This document shows, piece by piece, positions 35,109 through 46,990 of a stretch of DNA of 64,000 bases (positions are counted from its first letter, which is position 1; every line of letters begins with the position of its first letter). The notes under the pieces were generated by a model. That model searched no databases. It was not told the origin of the DNA and saw nothing but the letters and a program-made list of their open reading frames with translations. Origin of the DNA: Aphrophora alni (Eukaryota > Arthropoda > Insecta > Hemiptera > Aphrophoridae). The stretch is from the NCBI GenBank assembly GCA_963513935.1, contig OY740768.1, positions 248,001-312,000 on the forward strand, written 5' to 3'. The position numbers and the translations under genes are program-made.

Positions 35109-36029
35109 TATACAGCATGTTTCCAAACTACGTTCCAAAACTTCAGGATATAGCTCCTCGAGTCAAAATGTTCCTATGATTCAAGGAAAAATATATGTTC
35201 TAAAATGTTTAGTTTTCTTTCGTAGGCGCTTTTTTCTTTTTTTTGCAAAAAAAACATATATTTGAGTATAGTGACTTTCTATGAATGTACAAAAACCAGG
35301 ACCGTTTTCAAAATTATTAATGTGAAATATGTAAAACTAGTTACTTTACAGTAAATTTACAAGGGACCAAAAATTTTCTATTTTAATAAAAACAAAATAG
35401 GTTTTGATTTTTTTTCAGTAGCTTAACGGTAAACCGAATTATTCTCAAAAAATGAAAACATAATTTCTTGATTTCTACAACACCCAAATTAGCCTAAAAC
35501 AATTTTTTTTTTTAACTAAACGAGCTATTTGGAATAAAAACGTTTTATATTACTACTATTAAAATACAAAATTATTTTGGTTTTAGGCTTATTTTTGTGT
35601 CGTTGACAATGACAAGAAGTTATGATTTCAGTTTCCAACAACTTGGGGTTGTCCTTTAGCTACTGAAAAATTACAAAACCCATTTTGTTTCTCAATAAAA
35701 AGGAAATTGTTTTGGTAACTTGTAAATTTTGTGTAAAATTATTGGTTTTTTATATATTCCATATTAAGAATTTTTAAACGACCTCCAATTTCAAAACATA
35801 CGAAAAAGTCCTGGTTTTTGGTAAATTGATAAAAGGTCACATAACAAATATTTATAGCAAATTTGGACTAGATATTTAATGTTTCCAAAAATATAATCTT
35901 TTTTGATAAAAATGCAAAGTGGCGGACTAACGGAAAACTAAGTATTTTAGGGCATATATTTACAGGAACTTTTTTTTACTTATATGTCTCCAAGGAAACA
36001 TATCATGAAGTTTTGAAACACCCTGTATA
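35109..36029. mobile_element. 921-bp non-autonomous TIR element
   Basis: Left end TATACAGCATGTTTCCAAAC, reversed right end TATACAGGGTGTTTCAAAAC. The arms continue to match through TTCAGGATATAG/TTCATGATATG, ATATATGTTCTAAAATG and TTAGTTTTC. Interior segments near the centre are also symmetrical, so the element tends to fold on itself. No transposase. Copies or halves of the same family lie at 37.3-37.7, 56.4-57.0, 58.85-59.3, 61.1-61.4 and 62.7-63.0 kb. Confidence 0.8.
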
Positions 36030-36489
36030 AAAAGTATCAAAGAATGGTCGTATAAAGTTGGGAGAGAGGATATTGAGCAGGTTAATTAAATCTATATACC
36101 TGGATGTTGTAGATGACTTAAAGTCATATGGCAACCTGTCTGACATTTTGTGTTTAATTGAGAAATAATTACAGTTTTGAATTTATTAAGACATTGACTC
36201 TAAATTTGGTATACACATTTTGTCCATGCTTCATTTTGTCTGTATACCAAGAATCAAAACTTTATCTTATAAATTGTACAAATGGTGACTGTTTGAAATT
36301 TTGTAATATTGAATAACTCTAAAACCATTAACTTTTCACAAAATGTAAACGTCATTTTGAAATTTATAAGTTAAAATTTTGATTATTGGTAAAAATGTGT
36401 AAACCCAATTTCTATGTGGAAAACGAGGGACATCGTTTTAAAGTTATACAAATTATTTTGAAATAAAAGGATCAATCGTATGCTAAAAT
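36030..36489. repeat. Diverged fragment of the same foldback family
   Basis: Contains CTCTAAATTTGGTATACACA and a reversed TCTGTATACCAAGAATC, plus TTTTGAAATTTATAAG. The match to the 37.3-kb element is partial, without recognisable ends. Confidence 0.35.
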
Positions 36490-36835
36490 CACAAAGACAT
36501 AAAATATAGGGAAAGTTATTTTTATAAAGTCCAAGCGGCTTAGCGGCAATATAATATCAATTTCTTTGAGAAATAAAGATACACATTCGTAATCAAAATA
36601 ATTTCTCGTTTTATTTAATACTTCACACATAAATTTCTAAAATTAAAATTCTTCAACCCGACAGTTATTGTCCTTTAAAAGTCGGAAGGTCTCTTTTTTT
36701 GGTCACCGCATTAGTTTCTTTATGTGGGACAACACAAAGAATGTCAAGTTTGAAATATATAAGATTTATCGTCTTGTCTGTGTAAACTTGTTGCGAGTCT
36801 AATTATAAGGGTTCTTCGTTTTACCTACGGATTCT
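36490..36835 (+). repeat. Dispersed repeat family C, long copy
   Basis: Landmarks in family order: GTTATTTTTATAAAGTCCAA, TACACATTCGTAATCAAAAT, TGTGGGACAACACAAAGAAT, TATCGTCTTGTCTGTGTAAA, and GGGTTCTTCGTTTTACCTAC at the end. Confidence 0.65.
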
Positions 36836-37100
36836 AATAAACCAAAAAAAGGAGAACAAATTGAAGTTAAAAATATCTTTTGATTAAACTAACTGTTTAC
36901 TTTTATATTGGATATAAACTGTTTAGGCCTACTTATTAAAAGTTTTTTTTTTTTAACTTACCATCGTAATTATTTTAATTTGCTTACTGCGTAATTGATA
37001 TTTGGAAGGATCTTAAGTTCAAATTGGCGAACACCGTTCATAAGGGAATTTAAAACTGATAAAAAAAGAATGTAGTAGGCTATAGCCTAGACGTAGAGAA

Positions 37101-37193
37101 CATGGAACAAAAAGCAGAACGACCACTTTCTCCAAGGCTTGCCCTTGATGGCACATTCCTGTGGTGCGACGAGCCTTGCTACAAGGAGCTCTG
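37101..37193 (+). CDS. Candidate 30-codon open frame in a G+C-rich patch
   Basis: The frame starts ATG and reads MEQKAERPLSPRLALDG, then a cysteine-containing end before TGA. The ~180-bp patch 37075-37260 is much richer in G+C than its surroundings. On the opposite strand a CTCGTCGCACCACAG segment resembles a splice acceptor. Neither strand gives a recognised protein. It may be a piece of a real exon or a foreign insertion. Confidence 0.15.
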
Positions 37194-37271
37194 AATCTAT
37201 CGTTGTAATCTGATGGTTACTTTGTCCATGTTAGGAAGGAAGCTAACATCAATTTAAAAGGTATAAATAAG

Positions 37272-37736
37272 TAAAAACATATGTCCTATGAACATATATC
37301 CTAAATTTCTTAGTTTTCCGTCGGTCCGATATTTTGTGTTTTTGGATATAAATTAGATAACGACTCCAATTTGGTATACATATTTTTTATGTGACCTTCT
37401 AATAATGAACCAAAAAACAAAACATTGTTTCACATTTTTTCAAAATGGCGGCCGTATAAAACTTTGAATACCGAATATATCAAAAACCATTAATTTACAG
37501 ACAATTTTAAACTGCCGCCATTTTGAAAACATGTAAATCGAAGTGTTGGTTTTCGGTACATTGATAAAAGAAAACATGTATACCGAATTTGGAGTAGTTA
37601 TCTAATTTATTTACAAAAATATGTTTTTTAATAAAATATACAAAATGGTGGGGAGTCGGAAAACTAAATACGGACATTTTTTCTTACTTTGACCCAAGGA
37701 ACCTAACCCTTGGAACGTAGTTTGGAAACAATGTGT
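37272..37736. mobile_element. Foldback MITE, left terminus lost
   Basis: The two halves mirror each other around 37480. Left CTTAGTTTTCCGTCGGTCCG, TTAGATAACGACTCCAATTT, ATGTGACCTTCTAATAATGA and CAAAATGGCGGCC are answered on the right by GCCGCCATTTTG, TTGATAAAAGAAAACATG, TTTGGAGTAGTTATCTAATT and CGGAAAACTAAATACGG. The right end GAACGTAGTTTGGAAACA matches the terminal repeat of the 35.1-kb element but ends in a GT-rich run. Confidence 0.7.
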
Positions 37737-37763
37737 GTGCGTGCGTGTGTGTGTGCGCGCGCG
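37731..37763. repeat. (GT)n/(GC)n microsatellite
   Basis: TGTGTGTGCGTGCGTGTGTGTGTGCGCGCGCG-type alternating purine-pyrimidine tract at the eroded transposon end. Confidence 0.85.
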
Positions 37764-37824
37764 TTGTCTGTTTTAAAGATGGAAAACCCACAGCGATCAT
37801 CATCACTTTAACGAAAACAGAAAA

Positions 37825-37985
37825 TAAGAAAAGGGATCTAGATATCGTAAAGCAAGAACTTATAGGAAATCTAACTCAATACCTAGATAAATAAAAGTGT
37901 AGATCCAGCTAGTTACCTCGGGATTGACACTCCTATACTCGCTGTAATGTTCGCCTGGAGGGTCCCTACTATAAAAGACAGTTAT
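37825..37985 (-). repeat. Dispersed repeat family F, reverse fragment
   Basis: GTGTAGATCCAGCTAGTTAC and GGATTGACACTCCTATACTC match 45.32-45.38 kb (GTAGATCCAGCTAATCTAC, GGATTTCGACACCCCG) and, reversed, the start of the 6.49-kb copy. Confidence 0.45.
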
Positions 37986-38499
37986 ATTTCAAACAATTAG
38001 TTCACATTTACTGAATATTTTAAAACTTAAATAAATCTAAACTTCCTCTAGTCGGCTTTGGCAACGAAATTATGGAAAAAAGAAGGAATTACCATAATGT
38101 AGATCGTTAATTTTGCACACATAAATATGCAAAGTCAATAAGTTGTTTACACTTTAATTATCGTGTTAACAGAGCTATAGGATTATAAAGTGTGATAATG
38201 TGTCTAATTTGGTCTACTTTTTGTTGAGCAGGTAGGTTGTGGGAACCATAAATTATTGGGATTAAAAATATAAAAAATATTTTAATACGATCACTGGACA
38301 TTTTGTAAATGATAAGAAAACAGTAATTATCTTTTAAGAAAGGTTTAGCATGTTGATTTTAGCAGAAAATAAAACTTGGACTATATTTTGAGTTTAAATT
38401 GAAAAGTACTGTAACGATAATTAGACCGATTATCGCCCATTATAATTTTGGTCAATTTTGTACGCCCATAATATGTTTGTCGTAGTAAAGATGATTTTT
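37986..38499. other. Gene-free spacer
   Basis: Nothing recognised. Confidence 0.3.
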
Positions 38500-38690
38500 A
38501 GGGTCCGTAGGTAAAACCAAGGTCACTTATAATTTCATGCGCGTGTCTGTCCGTCACTATATATGTAAGGAACCCATCAACACAGACAAGACGATAAATC
38601 CTATACATTTCAAACTTTGGCATTTATATTCTTTGTATTGTCTCACATTTAGGAAAAATATAGCGGTAACAAAAAAAACTGATGTAGTAG
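38500..38690 (-). repeat. Dispersed repeat family C, reverse copy
   Basis: GGGTCCGTAGGTAAAACCAA, GCGTGTCTGTCCGTC, GACAAGACGATAAATCCTA and TTCTTTGTATTGTCTCACA are the reverse complement of the 3' half of the long copies at 36.5 and 42.0 kb. Confidence 0.65.
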
Positions 38691-40336
38691 TTATGAAGCA
38701 AAAACCATTGAGTTGAATTATATAATGTATGGGGTATTAAATAAAACTAATTTGTTGGTAGTTACCTTATTATTATGTTTGTAAAATTATGTTAGTAGAA
38801 ATTATCTTTTTAGTTTAATATGTATCCAACCGTACAAGAGACAGTGGGTCTAAACATTTTTTGAAATTATAGAATTATATAACTAAAATACACTAAAGTT
38901 TTGTTTATAAAGAAAACGATGGTTATTAAAGCACAGCAAGGAATGTTCAATAACGTGATATCCTACAACATATTTCCAAACAATAGAATTGCTTCTAATG
39001 ATAGGTCATCGGGTCTCGAGAGGTGCGGACACCCACTCTTTAACCACACAACGGGTATTTAATATAAGAAGTGACTAAGACGCTAAAAGATTATATAAAC
39101 ATTGTCTCCAGTAGAATTGTCCCAAAGTATCATCTTAAATTTGTATAGGTAGATCAAAAGAATAAAGATGTTACCCAGTAGGGGACTACACGGCCCTTGT
39201 AAAGAATCTCTCTTGTGACAGGGACTAGACCGTCCCGGATCTCTTATAGATACCATTAAATGTAAAATCTGTATCTTATTTAGTGTGTTGTAAGTTGTAT
39301 AACACTCGAGCCTCTATTTTGCAATTTTAATTAATAAAGTTGTCTCTGTTTCTTGCGGTCCTACATTAATTTATATAGTCATTATGATACTTACGTCATG
39401 TCGAAAATCATTTTATGGTTTCCTGTGAAAATCAACCATAAATAAGAGGTAAAATTACCAACCTACCCTATTTATTGTAAGTATAATCGTGCAGTTCATG
39501 TGTACAGTAGCTGTTACTTCTCGCGTCATGCACTAGTCTGGAAACCACAATATATTTACAAAATATATTTGATACTTATACTGTGAGCATTTTTATTAGT
39601 GTGTTTGTTAACTAATAATCTGATGAAAAACTTTATGGGGTACCGTAGCTACTTATAACTTAAAGATCTGTTTTACAAACAATGAAAACTGACCGCCATT
39701 GTCTAATATGGCTGACATATTTTTAAATTCTTATGGGGGACCCCTATTTTTTTATTATGTTTACGAATTGTGTACAACTTTTTAAGACATTTTTATTCTT
39801 GGTTACCGTTTGATAAACCTACTTGTGTATGAGTTTCGAATATTTGACGTTTGAAGCATTTCTATATTTCCCGTTGTTGAAACAAGATAAAAATGTAAGT
39901 TGGCATATTCTAGGATGTGGAAATACAAAAAGTAAGACTACAAATAAAACAAATAATGTTTGAATTTAATCTTACAAAATATTATTTTCTCAGGCTATAT
40001 AATTCCTTAGCTTATTCTAAACTACATTACTTTATTAGATTCTAACAAGTATGTATACTTTATAGTCCAACATTAGTATTTACATAGCACTACTTACATT
40101 CCATTCTGATTCAACGATGGGATGAATGGAAAATCGCCCCCTGAAAAAATTTCAAACGTCAAATGTAGGAGTACCGATATTTTAAGCGCTTTAAAAAATA
40201 TCCGAAAATAACATAAAAAAATAAAGGCCCCTATAAGAAATTAAAAAGTAAGCAGCCATATTGAAAATTGCTGCCATTTGTCAGAGATTGCGAAAAACAG
40301 AGTCTGAAAAAGTAACGACGGTTTCCATTTTTTCAG
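38691..40336. other. Gene-free stretch
   Basis: No coding signal. Around 39280-39320, GTTGTAAGTTGTATAACACT resembles a family E piece. CCGCCATTGTC lies at 39691. Confidence 0.3.
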
Positions 40337-40955
40337 GCGCACAGAGTATTAGGACTAGGCGGTACCTGCCGTTGTCAACCCGTTTGAGTTACCTACTGTG
40401 CTTCACTTAATCAAACTTTCATTTAGTTATAGTTGATACTTTAAAATAAACTATGTAATATATTTTTATTCTACACTTCATTACAAGAAAAATGAGACCA
40501 AACAATGTATAATTTACTGAATTATAGCCCAAAATTAACAATGTTTGCTACAAAATGAATAACAGTATGATGACTAATAAGTGTGAATAAACAACACTAT
40601 CGTATATCTTTATCGAAAAATATGTTCTTTTCTATTGTAATAAAACAAAGAAACACAATATAATAATAATAATAGTGTAAAACCTCATTTGTACTTTATT
40701 ATTTACATTGTGATAAGCTGTGTACAAATAAATATGTATTAAAACGGTAATATTGGCATTTACACAATTTATTTTTTGTAACTTTAACATTTCCTCATCT
40801 AAGCTACAGAGAATAATCTTGAAAATAAATAAAAATTCCCTACTAAAATTGAAAATGTAAAATTGGAAGAGACAGGTATTCACAATTATGAGTCATCATA
40901 CAGTCACTCATTTTGTAGCAAACATTGTTGATTTTGGGCTATAATTCAGTAAATT
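40337..40955. mobile_element. Family B foldback MITE with AT-rich interior
   Basis: The outer left end GCGCACAGAGTATTAGGACT is followed by GGTACC, CTACTGTGCTTCACTTAATC and CACTTCATTACAAG. Inner arms 40510-40574 and 40891-40955 are inverted copies: TAATTTACTGAATTATAGCC on the left, its complement on the right, 65 bp with about five differences. The right outer end is missing, and a LINE RT relic begins at 40956. The loop holds only AT-rich sequence. Confidence 0.75.
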
Positions 40956-41500
40956 ATTCAAGACAGAAAACTAATTCCGTCACACCAATTTGGATTTAGA
41001 GCAAAACACTCGACAATCGATCAAGTTCGTCGCATTACAAACGTAATTGAAAAAACACTTGAAGAAAAGAAGGTCTCTGCAGCAGTCTTCCTTGATGTTG
41101 CGCAGCTTTTGATAAAGTTCGGCATGAAGGATTACAATTTAAACTTAATCGAGACCTTCCCCGGCAGTATTTTGAAATACTCAATTCGTATATTTCAGAT
41201 AGATACTTTTGTGTTGGACATGGCAACAAACTATCTGAATTAGAAAAAATAACACCAGGAATACCTCAGGGAAGTGTCCTTGACCCAACACTTTATTTAC
41301 TGTTTACTTCACGATAATAATATCACCATGGCGAGCTTTGCTATCTTAGCTGTTGGAAAAGATGCTGACGTTGCAACATATAAGCTGTAGACCGTGTGAA
41401 TGAATAGACTAAGTGTTGGTGCATTACAATAAATGAAGGAAAATCAACTTATATTCATTTCACGAATAAAAATAAACGCCAAAAATTTCTTCAACTAAAA
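40956..41500 (+). pseudogene. Jockey-like LINE reverse transcriptase relic
   Basis: The frame opening reads LIPSHQFGFRAKHSTIDQV, the conserved QFGFRxxHST block, then KKVSAAVFLDVA. After a 1-base frameshift comes AFDKVRHEGL, where the FLDVxQAFDKVxHxGL motif holds the first catalytic Asp, and then TPGIPQGSVLDPTLYLLF, the PQGSVLxPxLY block. Next ASF is directly followed by AILAVGKDADVATYKL, so the catalytic (Y/F)ADD box is missing through a short deletion. The relic continues VDRVNE, stop, TKCWCITINEGKSTYIHFT, typical of Jockey-clade thumb regions. Shifts, stops and the lost ADD show it is dead. It is a different region from the RT relic at 1.1 kb. Confidence 0.9.
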
Positions 41501-41999
41501 CAAAATAACAGAAATGGTAAAAACTATTATGAACTTGACAGTAGTCAAAACCGTTGGAAAATTAAATGAATATTTTCTCCAAAATTACGTTACACACAAA
41601 ACACGTAATATTCAAAAAAATTAGTAAAATTAAACCGTAAGAAAACATAAATAAAAAAATACCCTTCATCCAATCAATACTAAATCTAAATACAAACTAA
41701 AAGAGATAAGCACACCAAGATACACCATTGTTTGGACCAGTTTATTACCTACTACCTATTAGATAGAAGGCAAAGAAGTGGCAGCCGACCAAACAGCTCT
41801 CATCCATACGCCAAACATTTTATCAGTTAAAAATAACATAAAATGGTTTCGGAATTAAATATATGAACAACCATCTTCAAAATCAAAAAACCGTAGCTTT
41901 TAACAAAAAAAATAAATGATCCTACTAATTATAATTAACACTGATAAATAAATGGATCATACAAAATATATAATAGCCAATATGATTTCCCACTGTAAT
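41501..41999. other. AT-rich stretch downstream of the LINE relic
   Basis: May include decayed 3' LINE sequence, but no further motif could be read. Confidence 0.3.
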
Positions 42000-42360
42000 T
42001 TAATTTTTATCAGATTTGTAGGTCACGCCGTGTTTAAGTTAGGGAGGTTGGGGGATGATATCTGACACTTTAAATTTAGCCCAGCGCCTACATATCAATT
42101 ATTTTCGTCAAATAAACATACATATTCGTTAAGATTTTAACTTCTAGGTATATTTGATACCCCACACATAATTTTTTTCCAAATATTGTCAACTTGATCA
42201 TTTTTGTCCCTTAACTACTTTGACTTCAAATTTTTTGGTATCTTCTTATGTAGGACAATACAAGAAATACAAATACAAAGAAAGAATACAGTGAGACAAA
42301 CAAGAGCGTGTAATTATAAAGGTTCTAGGTTTTACCACGGACCCTAAAGATAAATTAAAT
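42000..42360 (+). repeat. Dispersed repeat family C, longest copy
   Basis: Starts GTAGGTCACGCCGTGTTTAA and includes a G-rich GGGAGGTTGGGGG, ATATCTGACACTTTAAATTT, CGTCAAATAAACATACATAT, TTTGATACCCCACACATAAT, GTAGGACAATACAAG, and the end GGTTTTACCACGGACCCTAA. Truncated pieces of its 5' part lie at 51.42-51.56 (reverse), about 60.0 and 63.34 kb. Confidence 0.7.
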
Positions 42361-42716
42361 TGACTGATCTTGTTGAAGGTTACGATGATTATATTCTTAT
42401 TTTTATTTCAGATTTCATTTTGGTAATTAGTAATTGGAATGCTGGCCACATAAACTATTTTTCATATTTACACAAACTATCTACAATTTTAAATGAACAC
42501 TCAAGACGTGAGCAGTAACTGCCTCTGGCTTTGCTGTCATGAAACGATTGTACACTGAAAATAATCAGAAAAGGAGGGAAATTTTGAAATTCTTCTTCAG
42601 GCAGAACGTTACCGTTGCTGACCCAGTGTTGAAGTCTCTAGAAATATTCAGGCGTGGCTCTCAGCTCTGGAATCCCGCCAGTTTCATAGTGACGCAAGAT
42701 ATCGCCACCTAACCTA

Positions 42717-42717
<1 letters not shown>
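42361..42717. other. Gene-free spacer
   Basis: Nothing recognised. Confidence 0.3.

Positions 42718-42777
<60 letters not shown>
42718..42777. repeat. C run followed by (TC)n microsatellite
   Basis: Eleven C (42718-42728) run directly into an uninterrupted (TC)n of about 50 bp, giving an all-pyrimidine tract of 60 bases after a CCTAACCTAA segment. Confidence 0.95.
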
Positions 42778-42781
<4 letters not shown>

Positions 42782-42859
42782 AGAATTACAAATCTCCACA
42801 TGAAGCAAAACTACAACTTAAATGTTAATAATTGTTTAACAGGTGACCTGCAGTGAGCT

Positions 42860-43085
42860 TATAGAAGGCTTAAAGTTATGCGAATTATTTAGACCTTATT
42901 ATGTTACAAGACCTTGGTCTGATTTAATTGTAATCCATGTTATAATAAATGATTGCTCAATTTGTTGTTTAAAGCGAACAATGATAATTATTGTTTTATG
43001 ATATTCAAAGAATTTGCTCGATAAGGAGTGTTCTCCTTTTGCAATCAAATGATGTTTGCACAATCATAGTACATAGTGGAAGTTT
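42860..43085 (+). repeat. Dispersed repeat family G, copy 1
   Basis: AAAGTTATGCGAATTATTTA, ACCTTGGTCTGATTTAATTG, CAAAGAATTTGCTCGATAAG and TTTGCACAATCATAGTACA recur in order at 50.67-50.88 kb, clearly one family with moderate divergence. The small frame at 42991-43194 runs out of this repeat and is not conserved in the other copy. Confidence 0.7.
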
Positions 43086-43559
43086 AAAAATTCCAAGCAC
43101 GGTTAAACTCCTAAGCTACAAAAGATACAATGAAATCTTTGAAATGTTTAGTGATGTAGACCTAACAAAAACTATTTATTGCCATATGAAGTAGTTCAAC
43201 CTTTATAGCCAACTGAGTAAACTGTTGCCATTTAGTGATACCTTTTCAGCTGTGTATTAATTAATCCCCCTACTCTAATAGTCTGTATATTACAGAGCAT
43301 TTAACATAACGTATCAAAGCCCCATCTACTTTGAACATGCGCTAAAAAAATGTTTTGAGGCTTAAACTAAAAGGGTTAATTTTTTTAATAGTACTAATTT
43401 GAAACTACAGACCTGTCCCCTGCTTTAAAAAATTATGCTTTTTTACTACAGTAATTTCTTATGAAAACACATAACAAAATGTATTTTTTCTGTATCAAAG
43501 TACCCCGTACCACGATAACTTATTTTACAAAGACTCATCAATCCCAAGGAACCAATCTG
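43086..43559. other. Gene-free spacer
   Basis: Nothing recognised. Confidence 0.3.
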
Positions 43560-43690
43560 TATCTACACCTTTTCATTTAGTCATGGGTTAGATCCCTATC
43601 GGGTCTCTATTAACGACCTGTTGTTCTTTTCCGTCCGTGACACTATTAAGAATAATCGAAAGCTAGAGGTCTTCATTTTATTATTTTTTT
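43560..43690 (+). repeat. Dispersed repeat family F, copy 2
   Basis: ATCTACACCTTTTCATTTAG, GGGTTAGATCCCTATCGGG and TTGTTCTTTTCCGTCCGTGA parallel the copy at 6.49 kb. Confidence 0.5.
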
Positions 43691-43762
43691 TCTTTAATTA
43701 AAAAACGAGGATGGCCGAGATGATTTTAAACAACAACGAAAAAACTCAGTCTTTTTGTTTTT

Positions 43763-43787
43763 CGACTATGTTTGTTTCCATCGTCAG
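43763..43787 (-). ncRNA. Degenerate hammerhead-like motif
   Basis: On the minus strand CTGACGA (43787-43781), T, GG, then GTCGAAAAAC: the second half has two extra A and the stem is poor. It is listed as a decayed relative only. Confidence 0.2.
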
Positions 43788-44221
43788 ATATTTCACTCGT
43801 AGGAGGTCGTTATTACATTAGTCAAAACACAAGCTTTAACATAACATCGTCGAATGGCGGAGTGGTAACTAAAACAAATGTCCTTTTAAGTCTAACATAT
43901 GTTAATTGAATATAGTGTTTTGTGATCTAAAAGAAAAGGTTCACAAAACAAAGTCATAGTTTGTGAAGGAACTGAGAAAAAATAATAACAGATGACAGTG
44001 TTGCATGTTGTGGAGAAAACCATTACAGATTGGCACACTGACAAGTTGTGGAAAACATATTGAATTATATACTTTTATCAATATTGAATAAATCCATTTA
44101 TATATCTATTTGTGTGTCTTTATTGAATGAAGTGTAATGGAATTATTTTGTATGATTCTGATGTTTACTCATGAAATAAAAACATAAACTAACATAACCA
44201 GCCCCATTATGTAATGTAATA

Positions 44222-44520
44222 AAAGGAGATACTCTAAATGTAATGCACAAAACTTGGTTTCTTGGGAAATGTTAATTTGTATTGACAGATCAAGAAACCT
44301 TATCCAGTAGTATAAGTTTGTTAAAAACAGTTGTTACACAGGTTTTCTGAAGCTCGTAGATGTGTATATCACTGGCGTTGGCTATAAAGGGTGTTTCACG
44401 GAAAGAATTTTAGAACGTGTTCTATGGATAAAAATAAAGAAAATAGTTCATATAAACATATTCTATAAAATAAAATTGTTATTTTTTTTTAATTAACCGC
44501 CATTTTGTGTTTTCAACACA
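44222..44520. repeat. Family D fragment and a solitary TIR-element end
   Basis: 44222-44292 carries ACTCTAAATGTAATGCACAA and TTGACAGATCAAG (family D). At 44389 CTATAAAGGGTGTTTCACGG matches the TATACAGGGTGTTTC end, and ACCGCCATTTTG follows at ~44496. The other end was not found; a CAAAATGGCC site at 44634 may mark its second half. Confidence 0.4.
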
Positions 44521-45309
44521 ATAAAATTAACTTTTATACTGTGAATAATATAGAGGTGAAATTTTGCATGCTATTTAGTGTTATAAAGTATCAATTTGAA
44601 ACAAATTACCAACCGATTTCCTTTAGTTGTTTCAAAATGGCCACGATAAGTGACCCTCGTGTCGCTGACTCGACATACGATTTCAACTTACGAATATCAC
44701 ATTTTCTTATGAAATTAGAATTCGAAATTACATTTTTACAGGGCATGGGATTTAGAAGACTAACCCTATGAGACTAAAGTTACAGAACTAACAACACCTG
44801 TTCATTTTAAACTTCACATACTTCTGTAATCAAAGTTATGTGAATTAAAGACTATAAAAAGAAAAACAGGCGCAATTATATCGTAGATAATGTCAACAGT
44901 ATCTAGAGGAAACAATTATAGCCTCTCAATCGCAGCTTTCGTTTTGTGAGTAAAATCAAACCGATAAAGTTGGATTTATTTACAGTAACCTTTACGTTTT
45001 ATTAACAAAAATATAACATACATTATAAATATTACGATTTCTCACTCACATTACCCCAAATCGTAAAAGTTAAACAAAATATTTTAATTAATAAAATTTA
45101 GTAATAAGACTGTTCCCAGAACAGACCACTGAGGTACACCAGACGCAATGAGTGTTATTATAAGTACTGTACAGTAATAAAACCAAGCAAACGTATCTTT
45201 ACCCAAACATGTCAGTTCTGTAGTTGTCAGTCAAAAATAGATCCTCAGATAAGATTTTTATTGGTTGATAAGAAAAATGAAATAGAGGGATCAACCTAAA
45301 TGAGGGGAC
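44521..45309. other. Gene-free spacer
   Basis: A plus-strand frame (44505-44771) runs through the element above and shows no motif. Confidence 0.3.
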
Positions 45310-45385
45310 TATATGAGAAAATGTAGATCCAGCTAATCTACTGCAGGATTTCGACACCCCGTTCTCACAATAATGATTCTGTGAG
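45310..45385 (-). repeat. Family F fragment, reverse
   Basis: AAATGTAGATCCAGCTAATC and GATTTCGACACCCCGTTCTC match 37.90-37.95 kb. Confidence 0.4.
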
Positions 45386-46794
45386 AGCCTTATTTAAAAT
45401 AAAAGTATCAACGATAAAGCATATTAAAATTAAATTGTACGTGAAATCCTGTAAAACATATTATAGTTTTGCATTTGAAATTACTGAGTTACATCCTTTG
45501 CGGGACCCTTTTAAGGCTTCCGAAATTACGCTGTATATCATAAAGAGCAGTTCAATTTGACAGCCAGTTACAGTAACTATCATCTCAATAACTTAAATGG
45601 CAATTTTAATAGACAGATATCGTTTCAAACTCTTTTTTAAAATTTCAACTGTAAATGTGTTTAGTGTTAGTACTAAAAAACCTATTACCGGAGTTTACAC
45701 TCAAATTTAGTTATCATAACAACCAATAACAATATAAAAATAGGTTAAATTAAACTGGTGTGAAAGTGTCTTCAACAGTTTATTGGAATGTTAATCACCT
45801 TGCGACTTTTTTATTGTAGCTTTGCTCAATTAATTATTAATTTGAGGTTATGTTTACAATTATCTCTGGACCGTAGGCCTATGGGCAGTACATGCTAGTT
45901 TGGTTCTTTACAACACGAACTTTATCACAAAGGAAACTCATTTAAAGTTTAAAGCCCCTTCTTCCCCCTCCACTAAACAGCAAGGTCGGTTGAACAGGTG
46001 GAAGCCGTTTTTTTTCTCAACAAGGTCGAATTTCACCCCTTGTTTATAAGCAGTCACGTGATAGCAATAAGCTTTCATGTTTCCAAATGAACCCAGAAGC
46101 CATTAAAATCCGGTAGACCGTCTTCTTCTAGAATAGAAAGTCAGGTTTCTGCATTCCGCAGTACAATTTCTACAATTGTTGGCAAGCATTGAACATACAA
46201 ACTCCACTAAGGTTTTAAAGTCAATGAACTCAAACTGGAAAAGTTTCTCATGGACAGAAATATAAAATAGGATTAAATATAACTATTATAGGCCTAGTTG
46301 TTACTCTCAAACATATACTTGAGAAAGTTCAAAAAGTCGAATTTGTGTTATAGGCTATCGTGGAGATAAATGAACGTTCAATCGAAGAAAAGTGTTGTTG
46401 GAATTTTATATTCTCTTCTTGTTGATATCATGCACAAACTTTTTCACGTACGAAAAAATACTAACCAAACGTATGATTTTGAGTGAAAAGTGAAAATGAT
46501 CCGCGGCTGTTTTAGATTTTTTGTAAATATGTTTATATTTAAGAACAGCCTAAAATATCTTCACTTATATCATTAAATCATTCCGAGTGCAAATCCAATC
46601 TTTAATGAGGGCGGTTCAATATTATTTTATTGAAATTTGGCGTAGGCCTACTGTATTGGATCATTAATCGTCACATTTAACCAAAATTATGTTTTTAAAA
46701 AACAGGGAGAACCGATTTTGAAATATTTTTTAGAAGCTCCAAGGGTTACGTTTTTGGTTTTTCACAGATACCTCCAGAAAAGTATTTTTGAGAA
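45386..46794. other. Gene-free stretch
   Basis: No coding feature or repeat partner recognised. Confidence 0.3.
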
Positions 46795-46990
46795 GATACG
46801 TTTTGTTTGGGTTCTTAGTGGTTAAATTTAAACAGAATTGTTGGAGCTGTTTTTATCGAAATTTAAAGTTTTAGTCTTATGGTAGCTACCCAACATTTTT
46901 ATAATCAGTCCACTTGTTTGGACTGTAAATCGGTATAAATGAAAATGATTTTTGTCATCAGATATTTCGGGGGAAAACTTCACATATTTT
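46795..46990 (+). repeat. Dispersed repeat family H, copy 2
   Basis: ACGTTTTGTTTGGGTTCTTA, GAATTGTTGGAGCTGTTTTT and GAAAATGATTTTTGTCATC align with 10.69-10.84 kb. Confidence 0.4.

Noticed and set aside
41035..41229. 64-codon minus-strand frame
   Set aside because: Antisense shadow of the plus-strand RT relic.
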